Assembly: GCA_037043455.1 (NCBI GenBank)
Contig: JAWPHD010001219.1
Location: forward strand, 1-64,000
Origin: Cyrtodaria siliqua
Lineage: Eukaryota; Mollusca; Bivalvia; Adapedonta; Hiatellidae
Reading direction: 5' to 3'
DNA: 64,000 nt
The position numbers and the translations under genes are program-made. Shown here piece after piece: positions 11,346-23,801 of the stretch; position 1 is the stretch's first letter, and each line of letters opens with the position of its first letter. The notes beneath the pieces are model-generated. The model was not told the DNA's origin. It ran no database searches and saw only the letters and a list, made by a program, of their open reading frames with translations.

Positions 11346-12472
11346 GATTGATATGTTGCCTGGCTGTTGTTATGTGTTTAATTTGGTTGTGTTGTTATTG
11401 TGTTTTGTTTATGTTGTTTGGATGATATGTTGCCTGACTGTTGTTATTTAAGTTTAATTTGGTTCTGTGGTCATTGTATTTATGTTGTTATTTGATTGAT
11501 ATGTTGCCTGGCTGTTGTTGTTTAAGTTTAATTTGGTTATGTTGGTATTGTGTTTTGTTGTTGTTGTTTGATTGATATGTTGCCTGGCTGTTGTTGTTTA
11601 AAATAAATTTGGTCCTGTTGTCATTGTGTTTTGTTGTTGTTGTTTGATTGATATGCTGCCCCGCGGTTGTTATTTAAGTTTGAGTTGCTTCTGTTGTCAT
11701 TGTGTTTTGATTCTGTTGTTTGATTGATACGTTGCCTGGCTGTTGTTATTTGTTTAATTTGGTTCTGTTTTCATTGTATTTTGTTTATGTTTTTTGATTG
11801 ATATGTTGCCTGGCTGTTGTTATTTAAGTTTAATTTGGTTCTGTGGTCATTGTGTTTATGTTGTTGTTTGATTGATATGTTGCCCGACTGTTGTTATTTA
11901 AGTTTAATTTGGTTCTGTTGTCATTGTGTTTTGTTGTTGTTTGATTGATATGTTGCCTGGCTGTTGTTATTTAAGTTTAATTTGGTTCTGTTGTTATTGT
12001 GTTTTGATGTTGTTGTTTGATTGATATGTTGCCCGGCGGTTGTTATTTAAGTTTAATTTGATTCTGTTGTCATTGTGTTTTGATGTTGTTGTTTGATTGA
12101 TATTTTGCCTGGCTGTTGTTATTTAAGTTTAATTTGTTTCTGTTGTCATTGTGTTTGGTTTATGTTGTTTGATTGATATGTTGCCTGGCTGTTGTTATTT
12201 CAGTTTAATTTGGTTCTGTGGTCATTGTGTTTATGTTGCTGTTTGATTGATATGTTGCCCGACTGTTGTTATTTAACTTTAATTTGGTCCTGTTGTCATT
12301 GTGTTTTGTTGTTGTTGTTTGATTGATATGTTGCCCGGCGGTTGTTATTTAAGTTTAATTTGGTTCTGTTGTCATTGTGTTTTGATGTTGTTGTTTGATT
12401 GATATGTTGCCTGGCTGTTGTTATTTAAGTTTAATTTGGACCTGTTGTCATTGTGTTTTGATGTTGTTGTTT
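11346..12472 (+). repeat. HOR copy, 15 monomers (1,127 bp)
   Basis: M3a present. Private changes include GGTTGTG in M1 (about 11388), AAAATAAATTTGG in M3 (about 11600), CCCCGCGG in M4 and GGACCTG in M14 (12438-12444). Confidence 0.85.
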
Positions 12473-15400
12473 GATTGATATGTTGCCTGGCTGTTGTTAT
12501 TTAAGTTTAATTTGGTTCTGTTGTTATTGTGTTTTGTTTATGTTGTTTGGATGATATGTTGCATGACTGTTGTTATTTAAGTTAAATTTGGTTCTGTGGT
12601 CATTGTATTTATGTTGTTATTTGATTGATATGTTGCCTGGCTGTTGTTGTTTAAGTTTAATTTGATTATGTTGGTATTGTGTTTTGTTGTTGTTGTTGTT
12701 TGATTGATATGTTGCCTGGCTGTTGTTGTTTAAAATTAATTTGGTCCTGTTGTCATTGTGTTTTTTTGTTGTTGTTTGATTGATATGCTGCCCGGCGGTT
12801 GTTGTTTAAGTTTAAGTTGCTTCTGTTGTCATTGTGTTTTGATTCTGTTGTTTGATTGATACATTGCCTGGCTGTTGTTATTTGTTTAATTTGGTTCTGT
12901 TTTCATTGTATTTTGTTTATGTTTTTTGATTGATATGTTGCCTGGCTGTTGTTATTTAAGTTTAATTTGGTTCTGTTGTCATTGTGTTTTGTTGTTGTTT
13001 GATTGATATGTTGCCCGACTGTTGTTATTTAAGTTTAATTTGGTTCTGTTGTCATTGTGTTTTGTTGTTGTTTGATTGATATGTTGCCTGGCTGTTGTTG
13101 TTTAAAATTAATTTGGTCCTGTTGTCATTGTGTTTTGTTGTTGTTGTTTTATTGATATGCTGCCCGGCGGTTGTTATTTAAGTTTAAGTTGCTTCTGTTG
13201 TCATTGTGGTTTGATTCTGTTGTTTGATTGATATGTTGCCTGGCTGTTGTTATTTGTTTAATTTGGTTCTGTTTTCATTGTATTTTGTTCATGTTTTTTG
13301 ATTAATATGTTGCCTGGCTGTTGTTATTTAAGTTTAATTTGGTTCTGTTGTCATTGTGTTTATGTTGTTGTTTGATTGATATGTTGCCCGACTGTTGTTA
13401 TTTAAGTTTAATTTGGTTCTGTTGTCATTGTGTTTTGTTGTTGTTTGATTGATATGTTGCCTGGCTGTTGTTATTTAAGTTTAATTTGGTTCTGTTGTTA
13501 TTGTGTTTTGATGTTGTTGTTTGATTGATATGTTGCCCTGCGGTTGTTATTTAAGTTTAATTTGATTCTGTTGTCATTGTCTTTTGATGTTGTTGTTTGA
13601 TTGATATTTTGCCTGGCTGTTGTTATTTAAGTTTAATTTGTTTCTGTTGTTATTGTGTTTGGTTTATGTTGTTTGATTGATATGTTGCCTGGCTGTTGTT
13701 ATTTCAGTTTAATTTGGTTCTGTGGTCATTGTGTTTATGTTGCTGTTTGATTGATATGTTGCCCGACTGTTGTTATTTCTGTTTAATTTGGTTCTGTGGT
13801 CATTGTGTTTATGTTGCTGTTTGATTGATATGTTGCCCGACTGTTGTTATTTAAGTTTAATTTGGTCCTGTTGTCATTGTGTTTTGTTGTTGTTGTTTGA
13901 TTGATATGTTGCCTGGCTGTTGTTATTTAAGTTTAATTTGGTCCTGTTGTCATTGTGTTTTGATGTTGTTGTTTGATTGATATGTTGCCTGGCTGTTGTT
14001 ATGTGTTTAATTTGGTTCTGTTGTTATTGTGTTTTGTTTATGTTGTTTGGATGATATGTTGCCTGACTGTTGTTATTTAAGTTTAATTTGGTTCTGTGGT
14101 CATTGTATTTATGTTGTTATTTGATTGATATGTTGCCTGGCTGTTGTTGTTTAAGTTTAATTTGGTTATGTTGGTATTGTGTTTTGTTGTTGTTGTTTGA
14201 TTGATATGTTGCTTGGCTGTTGTTGTTTAAAATTAATTTGGTCCTGTTGTCATTGTGTTTTGTTGTTTGATTGATATGCTGCCCGGCGGTTGTTATTTAA
14301 GTTTAAGTTGCTTCTGTTGTCATTGTGTTTTGATTCTGTTGTTTGATTGATACGTTGCCTGGCTGTTGTTATTTGTTTAATTTGGTTCTGTTTTCATTGT
14401 ATTTTGTTTATGTTTTTTGATTGATATGTTGCCTGGCTGTTGTTATTTAAGTTTAATTTGGTTCTGTGGTCATTGTGTTTATGTTGTTGTTTGATTGATA
14501 TGTTGCCCGACTGTTGTTATTTAAGTTTAATTTGGTTCTGTTGTCATTGTGTTTTGTTGTTGTTTGATTGATATGTTGCCTGGCTCTTGTTGTTTAAAAT
14601 TAATTTGGTCCTGTGGTCATTGTGTTTTGTTGTTGTTGTTTGATTGATATGCTGCCCGGCGGTTGTTATTTAAGTTTAAGTTGCTTCTGTTGTCATTGTG
14701 TTTTGATTCTGTTGTTTGATTGATATGTTGCCTGGCTGTTGTTATTTGTTTAATTTGGTTCTGTTTTCATTGTATTTTGTTTATGTTTTTTGATTGATAT
14801 GTTGCCTGGCTGTTGTTATTTAAGTTTAATTTGGTTCTGTGGTCATTGTGTTTATGTTGTTGTTTGATTGATATGTTGCCCGACTGTTGTTATTTAAGTT
14901 TAATTTGGTTCTGTTGTCATTGTGTTTTTTGTTGTTGTTTGATTGATATGTTGCCTGGCTGTTGTTATTTAAGTTTAATTGGTTCTGTTGTTATTGTGTT
15001 TTGATGTTGTTGTTTGATTGATATGTTGCCCGGCGGTTGTTATTTAAGTTTAATTTGATTCTGTTGTCATTGTGTTTTGATGTTGTTGTTTGATTGATAT
15101 TTTGCCTGGCTGTTGTTATTTAAGTTTAATTTGTTTCTGTTGTCATTGTGTTTGGTTTATGTTGTTTGATTGATATGTTGCCTGGCTGTTGTTATTTCAG
15201 TTTAATTTGGTTCTGTGGTCATTGTGTTTATGTTGCTGTTTGATTGATATGTTGCCCGACTGTTGTTATTTAAGTTTAATTTGGTCCTGTTGTCATTGTG
15301 TTTTGTTGTTGTTGTTTGATTGATATGTTGCCCGGCAGTTGTTATTTAAGTTTAATTTGGTTCTGTTGTCATTGTGTTTTGATGTTGTTGTTTGATTGAT

Positions 15401-16748
15401 ATGTTGCCTGGCTGTTGTTATTTAAGTTTAATTTAGTCCTGTTGTCATTGTGTTTTGATGTTGTTGTTTGATTGATATGTTGCCTGGCTGTTGTTATGTG
15501 TTTAATTTGGTTCTGTTGTTATTGTGTTTTGTTTATGTTGTTTGGATGATATGTTGCCTGACTGTTGTTATTTAAGTTTAATTTGGTTCTGTGGTCATTG
15601 TATTTATGTTGTTATTTGATTGATATGTTGCCTGGCTGTTGTTGTTTAAGTTTAATTTGGTTATGTTGGTATTGTGTTTTGTTGTTGTTGTTTGATTGAT
15701 ATGTTGCCTGGCTGTTGTTGTTTAAAATTAATTTGGTCCTGTTGTCATTGTGTTTTGTTGTTGTTGTTTGATTGATATGCTGCCTGGCGGTTGTTATTTA
15801 AGTTTAAGTTGCTTCTGTTGTCATTGTGTTTTGATTCTGTTGTTTGATTGATACATTGCCTGGCTGTTGTTATTTGTTTAATTTGGTTCTGTTTTCATTG
15901 TATTTTGTTTATGTTTTTTGATTGATATGTTGCCTGGCTGTTGTTATTTAAGTTTAATTTGGTTCTGTGGTCATTGTGTTTATGTTGTTGTTTGATTGAT
16001 ATGTTGCCCGACTGTTGTTATTTAAGTTTAATTTGGTTCTGTTGTCATTGTGTTTTGTTGTTGTTTGATTGATATGTTGCCTGGCTGTTGTTATTTAAGT
16101 TTAATTTGGTTCTGTTGTTATTGTGTTTTGATGTTGTTGTTTGATTGATATGTTGCCCGGCAGTTGTTATTTAAGTTTAATTTGATTCTGTTGTCATTGT
16201 GTTTTGATGTTGTTGTTTGATTGATATTTTGCCTGGCTGTTGTTATTTTTAAGTTTAATTTGTTTCTGTTGTCATTGTGTTTGGTTTATGTTGTTTGATT
16301 GATATGTTGCCTGGCTGTTGTTATTTCAGTTTAATTTGGTTCTGTGGTCATTGTGTTTATGTTGCTGTTTGATTGATATGTTGCCCGACTGTTGTTATTT
16401 AAGTTTAATTTGGTCCTGTTGTCATTGTGTTTTGTTGTTGTTGATTGATTGATATGTTGCCCGGCGGTTGTTATTTAAGTTTAATTCGGTTCTGTTGTCA
16501 TTGTGTTTTGATGTTGTTGTTTGATTGATATGTTGCCTGGCTGTTGTTATTTAAGTTTAATTTGGTCCTGTTGTCATTGTGTTTTGATGTTGTTGTTTGA
16601 TTGATATGTTGCCTGGCTGTTGTTATTTAAGTTTAATTTGGTTCTGTGGTCATTGTATTTATGTTGTTATTTGATTGATATGTTGCCTGGCTGTTGTTGT
16701 TTAAAATTAATTTGGTCCTGTTGTCATTGTGTTTTGTTGTTGTTGTTT
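12321..16748 (+). repeat. 4.43-kb tandem duplicon, copy 1
   Basis: Begins at an M13 monomer and holds several HOR copies. It matches 16749-21248 at an offset of 4,426-4,428, sharing rare variants: GGACCTG in M14, TTGCATGAC in M2, CATTGTGGTTTG (about 13203), GTTCATG with TTAATATG (about 13287) and CATTGTCTTTTG (about 13574). It lacks one M1 monomer (about 72 bp) near 16625 that copy 2 has, and a few single bases differ. Confidence 0.88.
13975..15469 (+). repeat. Extended HOR copy, about 20 monomers (1,495 bp)
   Basis: The M3-M4-M5-M6-M7 block occurs twice: the first pass ends at an M7 near 14566 and steps back to M3 with CCTGGCTCTTG, then M4-M7 again, with the second M7 carrying a T6 run near 14925. 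Five extra monomers account for the extra length. The paralogous 18401-19895 has the same structure and the same length. Confidence 0.83.
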
Positions 16749-18400
16749 GATTGATATGTTGCCCGGCGGTTGTTATTTAAGTTTAATTTGGTTCTGTTGT
16801 CATTGTGTTTTGATGTTGTTGTTTGATTGATATGTTGCCTGGCTGTTGTTATTTAAGTTTAATTTGGACCTGTTGTCATTGTGTTTTGATGTTGTTGTTT
16901 GATTGATATGTTGCCTGGCTGTTGTTATGTGTTTAATTTGGTTCTGTTGTTATTGTGTTTTGTTTATGTTGTTTGGATGATATGTTGCATGACTGTTGTT
17001 ATTTAAGTTAAATTTGGTTCTGTGGTCATTGTATTTATGTTGTTATTTGATTGATATGTTGCCTGGCTGTTGTTGTTTAAGTTTAATTTGATTATGTTGG
17101 TATTGTGTTTTGTTGTTGTTGTTGTTTGATTGATATGTTGCCTGGCTGTTGTTGTTTAAAATTAATTTGGTCCTGTTGTCATTGTGTTTTGTTGTTGTTG
17201 TTTGATTGATATGCTGCCCGGCGGTTGTTGTTTAAGTTTAAGTTGCTTCTGTTGTCATTGTGTTTTGATTCTGTTGTTTGATTGATACATTGCCTGGCTG
17301 TTGTTATTTGTTTAATTTGGTTCTGTTTTCATTGTATTTTGTTTATGTTTTTTGATTGATATGTTGCCTGGCTGTTGTTATTTAAGTTTAATTTGGTTCT
17401 GTTGTCATTGTGTTTTGTTGTTGTTTGATTGATATGTTGCCCGACTGTTGTTATTTAAGTTTAATTTGGTTCTGTTGTCATTGTGTTTTGTTGTTGTTTG
17501 ATTGATATGTTGCCTGGCTGTTGTTGTTTAAAATTAATTTGGTCCTGTTGTCATTGTGTTTTGTTGTTGTTGTTTTATTGATATGCTGCCCGGCGGTTGT
17601 TATTTAAGTTTAAGTTGCTTCTGTTGTCATTGTGGTTTGATTCTGTTGTTTGATTGATATGTTGCCTGGCTGTTGTTATTTGTTTAATTTGGTTCTGTTT
17701 TCATTGTATTTTGTTCATGTTTTTTTATTAATATGTTGCCTGGCTGTTGTTATTTAAGTTTAATTTGGTTCTGTTGTCATTGTGTTTATGTTGTTGTTTG
17801 ATTGATATGTTGCCCGACTGTTGTTATTTAAGTTTAATTTGGTTCTGTTGTCATTGTGTTTTGTTGTTGTTTGATTGATATGTTGCCTGGCTGTTGTTAT
17901 TTAAGTTTAATTTGGTTCTGTTGTTATTGTGTTTTGATGTTGTTGTTTGATTGATATGTTGCCCGGCGGTTGTTATTTAAGTTTAATTTGATTCTGTTGT
18001 CATTGTCTTTTGATGTTGTTGTTTGATTGATATTTTGCCTGGCTGTTGTTATTTAAGTTTAATTTGTTTCTGTTGTCATTGTGTTTGGTTTATGTTGTTT
18101 GATTGATATGTTGCCTGGCTGTTGTTATTTCAGTTTAATTTGGTTCTGTGGTCATTGTGTTTATGTTGCTGTTTGATTGATATGTTGCCCGACTGTTGTT
18201 ATTTCAGTTTAATTTGGTTCTGTGGTCATTGTGTTTATGTTGCTGTTTGATTGATATATTGCCCGACTGTTGTTATTTAAGTTTAATTTGGTCCTGTTGT
18301 CATTGTGTTTTGTTGTTGTTGTTTGATTGATATGTTGCCTGGCTGTTGTTATTTAAGTTTAATTTGGTCCTGTTGTCATTGTGTTTTGATGTTGTTGTTT

Positions 18401-19895
18401 GATTGATATGTTGCCTGGCTGTTGTTATGTGTTTAATTTGGTTCTGTTGTTATTGTGTTTTGTTTATGTTGTTTGGATGATATGTTGCCTGACTGTTGTT
18501 ATTTAAGTTTAATTTGGTTCTGTGGTCATTGTATTTATGTTGTTATTTGATTGATATGTTGCCTGGCTGTTGTTGTTTAAGTTTAATTTGGTTATGTTGG
18601 TATTGTGTTTTGTTGTTGTTGTTTGATTGATATGTTGCTTGGCTGTTGTTGTTTAAAATTAATTTGGTCCTGTTGTCATTGTGTTTTGTTGTTTGATTGA
18701 TATGCTGCCCGGCGGTTGTTATTTAAGTTTAAGTTGCTTCTGTTGTCATTGTGTTTTGATTCTGTTGTTTGATTGATACGTTGCCTGGCTGTTGTTATTT
18801 GTTTAATTTGGTTCTGTTTTCATTGTATTTTGTTTATGTTTTTTGATTGATATGTTGCCTGGCTGTTGTTATTTAAGTTTAATTTGGTTCTGTGGTCATT
18901 GTGTTTATGTTGTTGTTTGATTGATATGTTGCCCGACTGTTGTTATTTAAGTTTAATTTGGTTCTGTTGTCATTGTGTTTTGTTGTTGTTTGATTGATAT
19001 GTTGCCTGGCTCTTGTTGTTTAAAATTAATTTGGTCCTGTGGTCATTGTGTTTTGTTGTTGTTGTTTGATTGATATGCTGCCCGGCGGTTGTTATTTAAG
19101 TTTAAGTTGCTTCTGTTGTCATTGTGTTTTGATTCTGTTGTTTGATTGATATGTTGCCTGGCTGTTGTTATTTGTTTAATTTGGTTCTGTTTTCATTGTA
19201 TTTTGTTTATGTTTTTTGATTGATATGTTGCCTGGCTGTTGTTATTTAAGTTTAATTTGGTTCTGTGGTCATTGTGTTTATGTTGTTGTTTGATTGATAT
19301 GTTGCCCGACTGTTGTTATTTAAGTTTAATTTGGTTCTGTTGTCATTGTGTTTTTTGTTGTTGTTTGATTGATATGTTGCCTGGCTGTTGTTATTTAAGT
19401 TTAATTGGTTCTGTTGTTATTGTGTTTTGATGTTGTTGTTTGATTGATATGTTGCCCGGCGGTTGTTATTTAAGTTTAATTTGATTCTGTTGTCATTGTG
19501 TTTTGATGTTGTTGTTTGATTGATATTTTGCCTGGCTGTTGTTATTTAAGTTTAATTTGTTTCTGTTGTCATTGTGTTTGGTTTATGTTGTTTGATTGAT
19601 ATGTTGCCTGGCTGTTGTTATTTCAGTTTAATTTGGTTCTGTGGTCATTGTGTTTATGTTGCTGTTTGATTGATATGTTGCCCGACTGTTGTTATTTAAG
19701 TTTAATTTGGTCCTGTTGTCATTGTGTTTTGTTGTTGTTGTTTGATTGATATGTTGCCCGGCAGTTGTTATTTAAGTTTAATTTGGTTCTGTTGTCATTG
19801 TGTTTTGATGTTGTTGTTTGATTGATATGTTGCCTGGCTGTTGTTATTTAAGTTTAATTTAGTCCTGTTGTCATTGTGTTTTGATGTTGTTGTTT
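18401..19895 (+). repeat. Extended HOR copy, about 20 monomers (1,495 bp)
   Basis: Paralogue of 13975-15469 within the second 4.5-kb duplicon, with the same doubled M3-M7 block and the same T6-bearing M7 near 19351. Confidence 0.83.
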
Positions 19896-21024
19896 GATTG
19901 ATATGTTGCCTGGCTGTTGTTATGTGTTTAATTTGGTTCTGTTGTTATTGTGTTTTGTTTATGTTGTTTGGATGATATGTTGCCTGACTGTTGTTATTTA
20001 AGTTTAATTTGGTTCTGTGGTCATTGTATTTATGTTGTTATTTGATTGATATGTTGCCTGGCTGTTGTTGTTTAAGTTTAATTTGGTTATGTTGGTATTG
20101 TGTTTTGTTGTTGTTGTTTGATTGATATGTTGCCTGGCTGTTGTTGTTTAAAATTAATTTGGTCCTGTTGTCATTGTGTTTTGTTGTTGTTGTTTGATTG
20201 ATATGCTGCCTGGCGGTTGTTATTTAAGTTTAAGTTGCTTCTGTTGTCATTGTGTTTTGATTCTGTTGTTTGATTGATACATTGCCTGGCTGTTGTTATT
20301 TGTTTAATTTGGTTCTGTTTTCATTGTATTTTGTTTATGTTTTTTGATTGATATGTTGCCTGGCTGTTGTTATTTAAGTTTAATTTGGTTCTGTGGTCAT
20401 TGTGTTTATGTTGTTGTTTGATTGATATGTTGCCCGACTGTTGTTATTTAAGTTTAATTTGGTTCTGTTGTCATTGTGTTTTGTTGTTGTTTGATTGATA
20501 TGTTGCCTGGCTGTTGTTATTTAAGTTTAATTTGGTTCTGTTGTTATTGTGTTTTGATGTTGTTGTTTGATTGATATGTTGCCCGGCAGTTGTTATTTAA
20601 GTTTAATTTGATTCTGTTGTCATTGTGTTTTGATGTTGTTGTTTGATTGATATTTTGCCTGGCTGTTGTTATTTTTAAGTTTAATTTGTTTCTGTTGTCA
20701 TTGTGTTTGGTTTATGTTGTTTGATTGATATGTTGCCTGGCTGTTGTTATTTCAGTTTAATTTGGTTCTGTGGTCATTGTGTTTATGTTGCTGTTTGATT
20801 GATATGTTGCCCGACTGTTGTTATTTAAGTTTAATTTGGTCCTGTTGTCATTGTGTTTTGTTGTTGTTGATTGATTGATATGTTGCCCGGCGGTTGTTAT
20901 TTAAGTTTAATTCGGTTCTGTTGTCATTGTGTTTTGATGTTGTTGTTTGATTGATATGTTGCCTGGCTGTTGTTATTTAAGTTTAATTTGGTCCTGTTGT
21001 CATTGTGTTTTGATGTTGTTGTTT
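19896..21024 (+). repeat. HOR copy, 15 monomers (1,129 bp)
   Basis: M3a present. M10 carries the two-T extension (near 20670) and the following M13 has TTCGG near 20912. Confidence 0.85.
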
Positions 21025-22077
21025 GATTGATATGTTGCCTGGCTGTTGTTATGTGTTTAATTTGGTTCTGTTGTTATTGTGTTTTGTTTATGTTGTTTGG
21101 ATGATATGTTGCCTGACTGTTGTTATTTAAGTTTAATTTGGTTCTGTGGTCATTGTATTTATGTTGTTATTTGATTGATATGTTGCCTGGCTGTTGTTGT
21201 TTAAAATTAATTTGGTCCTGTTGTCATTGTGTTTTGTTGTTGTTGTTTGATTGATATGCTGCCAGGCGGTTGTTATTTAAGTTTAAGTTGCTTCTGTTGT
21301 CATTGTGTTTTGATTCTGTTGTTTGATTGATACGTTGCCTGGCTGTTGTTATTTGTTTAATTTGGTTCTGTTTTCATTGTATTTTGTTTATGTTTTTTGA
21401 TTGATATGTTGCCTGGCTGTTGTTATTTAAGTTTAATTTGGTTCTGTGGTCATTGTGTTTATGTTGTTGTTTGATTGATATGTTGCCCGACTGTTGTTAT
21501 TTAAGTTTAATTTGGTTCTGTTGTCATTGTGTTTTGTTGTTGTTTGATTGATATGTTGCCTGGCTGTTGTTATTTAAGTTTAATTTGGTTCTGTTGTTAT
21601 TGTGTTTTGATGTTGTTGTTTGATTGATATGTTGCCCGGCGGTTGTTATTTAAGTTTAATTTGATTCTGTTGTCATTGTGTTTTGATGTTGTTGTTTGAT
21701 TGATATTTTGCCTGGCTGTTGTTATTTTTAAGTTTAATTTGTTTCTGTTGTCATTGTGTTTGGTTTATGTTGTTTGATTGATATGTTGCCTGGCTGTTGT
21801 TATTTCAGTTTAATTTGGTTCTGTGGTCATTGTGTTTATGTTGCTGTTTGATTGATATGTTGCCCGACTGTTGTTATTTAAGTTTAATTTGGTCCTGTTG
21901 TCATTGTGTTTTGTTGTTGTTGTTTGATTGATATGTTGCCCGGCGGTTGTTATTTAAGTTTAATTTGGTTCTGTTGTCATTGTGTTTTGATGTTGTTGTT
22001 TGATTGATATGTTGCCTGGCTTTTGTTTTATAAGTTTAATTTGGTCCTGTTGTCATTGTGTTTTGATGTTGTTGTTT
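21025..22077 (+). repeat. HOR copy, 14 monomers (1,053 bp)
   Basis: No M3a. M4 has CTGCCAGGCGG (21257), M10 has the two-T extension (about 21725), and M14 ends with the variant CTTTTGTTTTATAAG. Confidence 0.85.
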
Positions 22078-22301
22078 GATTGATATGTTGCCTGGCTGTT
22101 GTTATGTGTTTAATTTGGTTCTGTTGTTATTGTGTTTTGTTTATGTTGTTTGGATGATATGTTGCCTGACTGTTGTTATTTAAGTTTAATTTGGTTCTGT
22201 GGTCATTGTATTTATGTTGTTATTTGATTGATATGTTGCCTGGCTGTTGTTGTTTAAGTTTAATTTGGTTATGTTGGTATTGTGTTTTGTTGTTGTTGTT
22301 T

Positions 22302-23801
22302 GATTGATATGTTGCCTGGCTGTTGTTGTTTAAAATTAATTTGGTCCTGTTGTCATTGTGTTTTGTTGTTGTTGTTTGATTGATATGCTGCCCGGCGGTT
22401 GTTATTTAAGTTTAAGTTGCTTCTGTTGTCATTGTGTTTTGATTCTGTTGTTTGATTGATACGTTGCCTGGCTGTTGTTATTTGTTTAATTTGGTTCTGT
22501 TTTCATTGTATTTTGTTTATGTTTTTTGATTGATATGTTGCCTGGCTGTTGTTATTTAAGTTTAATTTGGTTCTGTGGTCATTGTGTTTATGTTGTTGTT
22601 TGATTGATATGTTGCCCGACTGTTGTTATTTAAGTTTAATTTGGTTCTGTTGTCATTGTGTTTTGTTGTTGTTTGATTGATATGTTGCCTGGCTGTTGTT
22701 ATTTAAGTTTAATTTGGTTCTGTTGTTATTGTGTTTTGATGTTGTTGTTTGATTGATATGTTGCCCGGCGGTTGTTATTTAAGTTTAATTTGATTCTGTT
22801 GTCATTGTGTTTTGATGTTGTTGTTTGATTGATATTTTGCCTGGCTGTTGTTATTTAAGTTTAATTTGTTTCTGTTGTCATTGTGTTTGGTTTATGTTGT
22901 TTGATTGATATGTTGCCTGGCTGTTGTTATTTCAGTTTAATTTGGTTCTGTGGTCATTGTGTTTATGTTGCTGTTTGATTGATATGTTGCCCGACTGTTG
23001 TTATTTAAGTTTAATTTGGTCCTGTTGTCATTGTGTTTTGTTGTTGTTGTTTGATTGATATGTTGCCCGGCGGTTGTTATTTAAGTTTAATTTGGTTCTG
23101 TTGTCATTGTGTTTTGATGTTGTTGTTTGATTGATATGTTGCCCGGCGGTTGTTATTTAAGTTTAATTTGGTTCTGTTGTCATTGTGTTTTGATGTTGTT
23201 GTTTGATTGATATGTTGCCTGGCTGTTGTTATTTAAGTTTAATTTGGTCCTGTTGTCATTGTGTTTTGATGTTGTTGTTTGATTGATATGTTGCCTGGCT
23301 GTTGTTATGTGTTTAATTTGGTTCTGTTGTTATTGTGTTTGGTTTATGTTGTTTGGATGATATGTTGCATGACTGTTGTTATTTAAGTTTAATTTGGTTC
23401 TGTGGTCATTGTATTTATGTTGTTATTTGATTGATATGTTGCCTGGCTGTTGTTGTTTAAGTTTAATTTGGTTATGTTGTCATTGTGTTTTGATTCTGTT
23501 GTTTGATTGATACGTTGCCTGGCTGTTGTTATTTGTTTAATTTGGTTCTGTTTTCATTGTATTTTGTTTATGTTTTTTGATTGATATGTTGCCCGACTGT
23601 TGTTATTGAAGTTTAATTTGGTTCTGTTGTCATTGTGTTTTGGTGTTGTTTGATTGATATGTTGCCTGGCTGTTGTTATTTAAGTTTAATTTGTTTCTGT
23701 TGTCATTGTGTTTGGTTTATGTTGTTTGATTGATATGTTGCCTGGCTGTTGTTATTTCAGTTTAATTTGGTTCTGTGGTCATTGTGTTTATGTTGTTGTT
23801 T
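22302..23801 (+). repeat. 1,500-bp tandem unit, copy 1
   Basis: Starts at M3 and runs M4-M12, then two M13 in a row, M14, M1 (with GTGTTTGGTTTATG), M2 with TTGCATGAC, an M3a/M4 fusion (GGTTATGTTGTCATTG), M5, an M7-like monomer with TTATTGAAG (23603), M10 and an M11 that leads back to M3. It is thus a full HOR followed by a set of deletions and fusions, then duplicated as one block. Confidence 0.87.

Larger units (their letters stand above)
16749..21248 (+). repeat. 4.5-kb tandem duplicon, copy 2
   Basis: Directly follows copy 1 and repeats it through M3 before an M4 with CTGCCAGGCGG at 21257. Differences from copy 1 include a shorter T run near 17190, a longer T run near 17720, ATATTG for ATGTTG at about 18257, and the retained M1 at 21025. 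Confidence 0.88.

Noticed and set aside
16621..16680. Independent breakpoint of a structural variant
   Set aside because: The change is one M1 monomer missing relative to the paralogue at 21047, explained by ordinary unequal exchange between neighbouring monomers.
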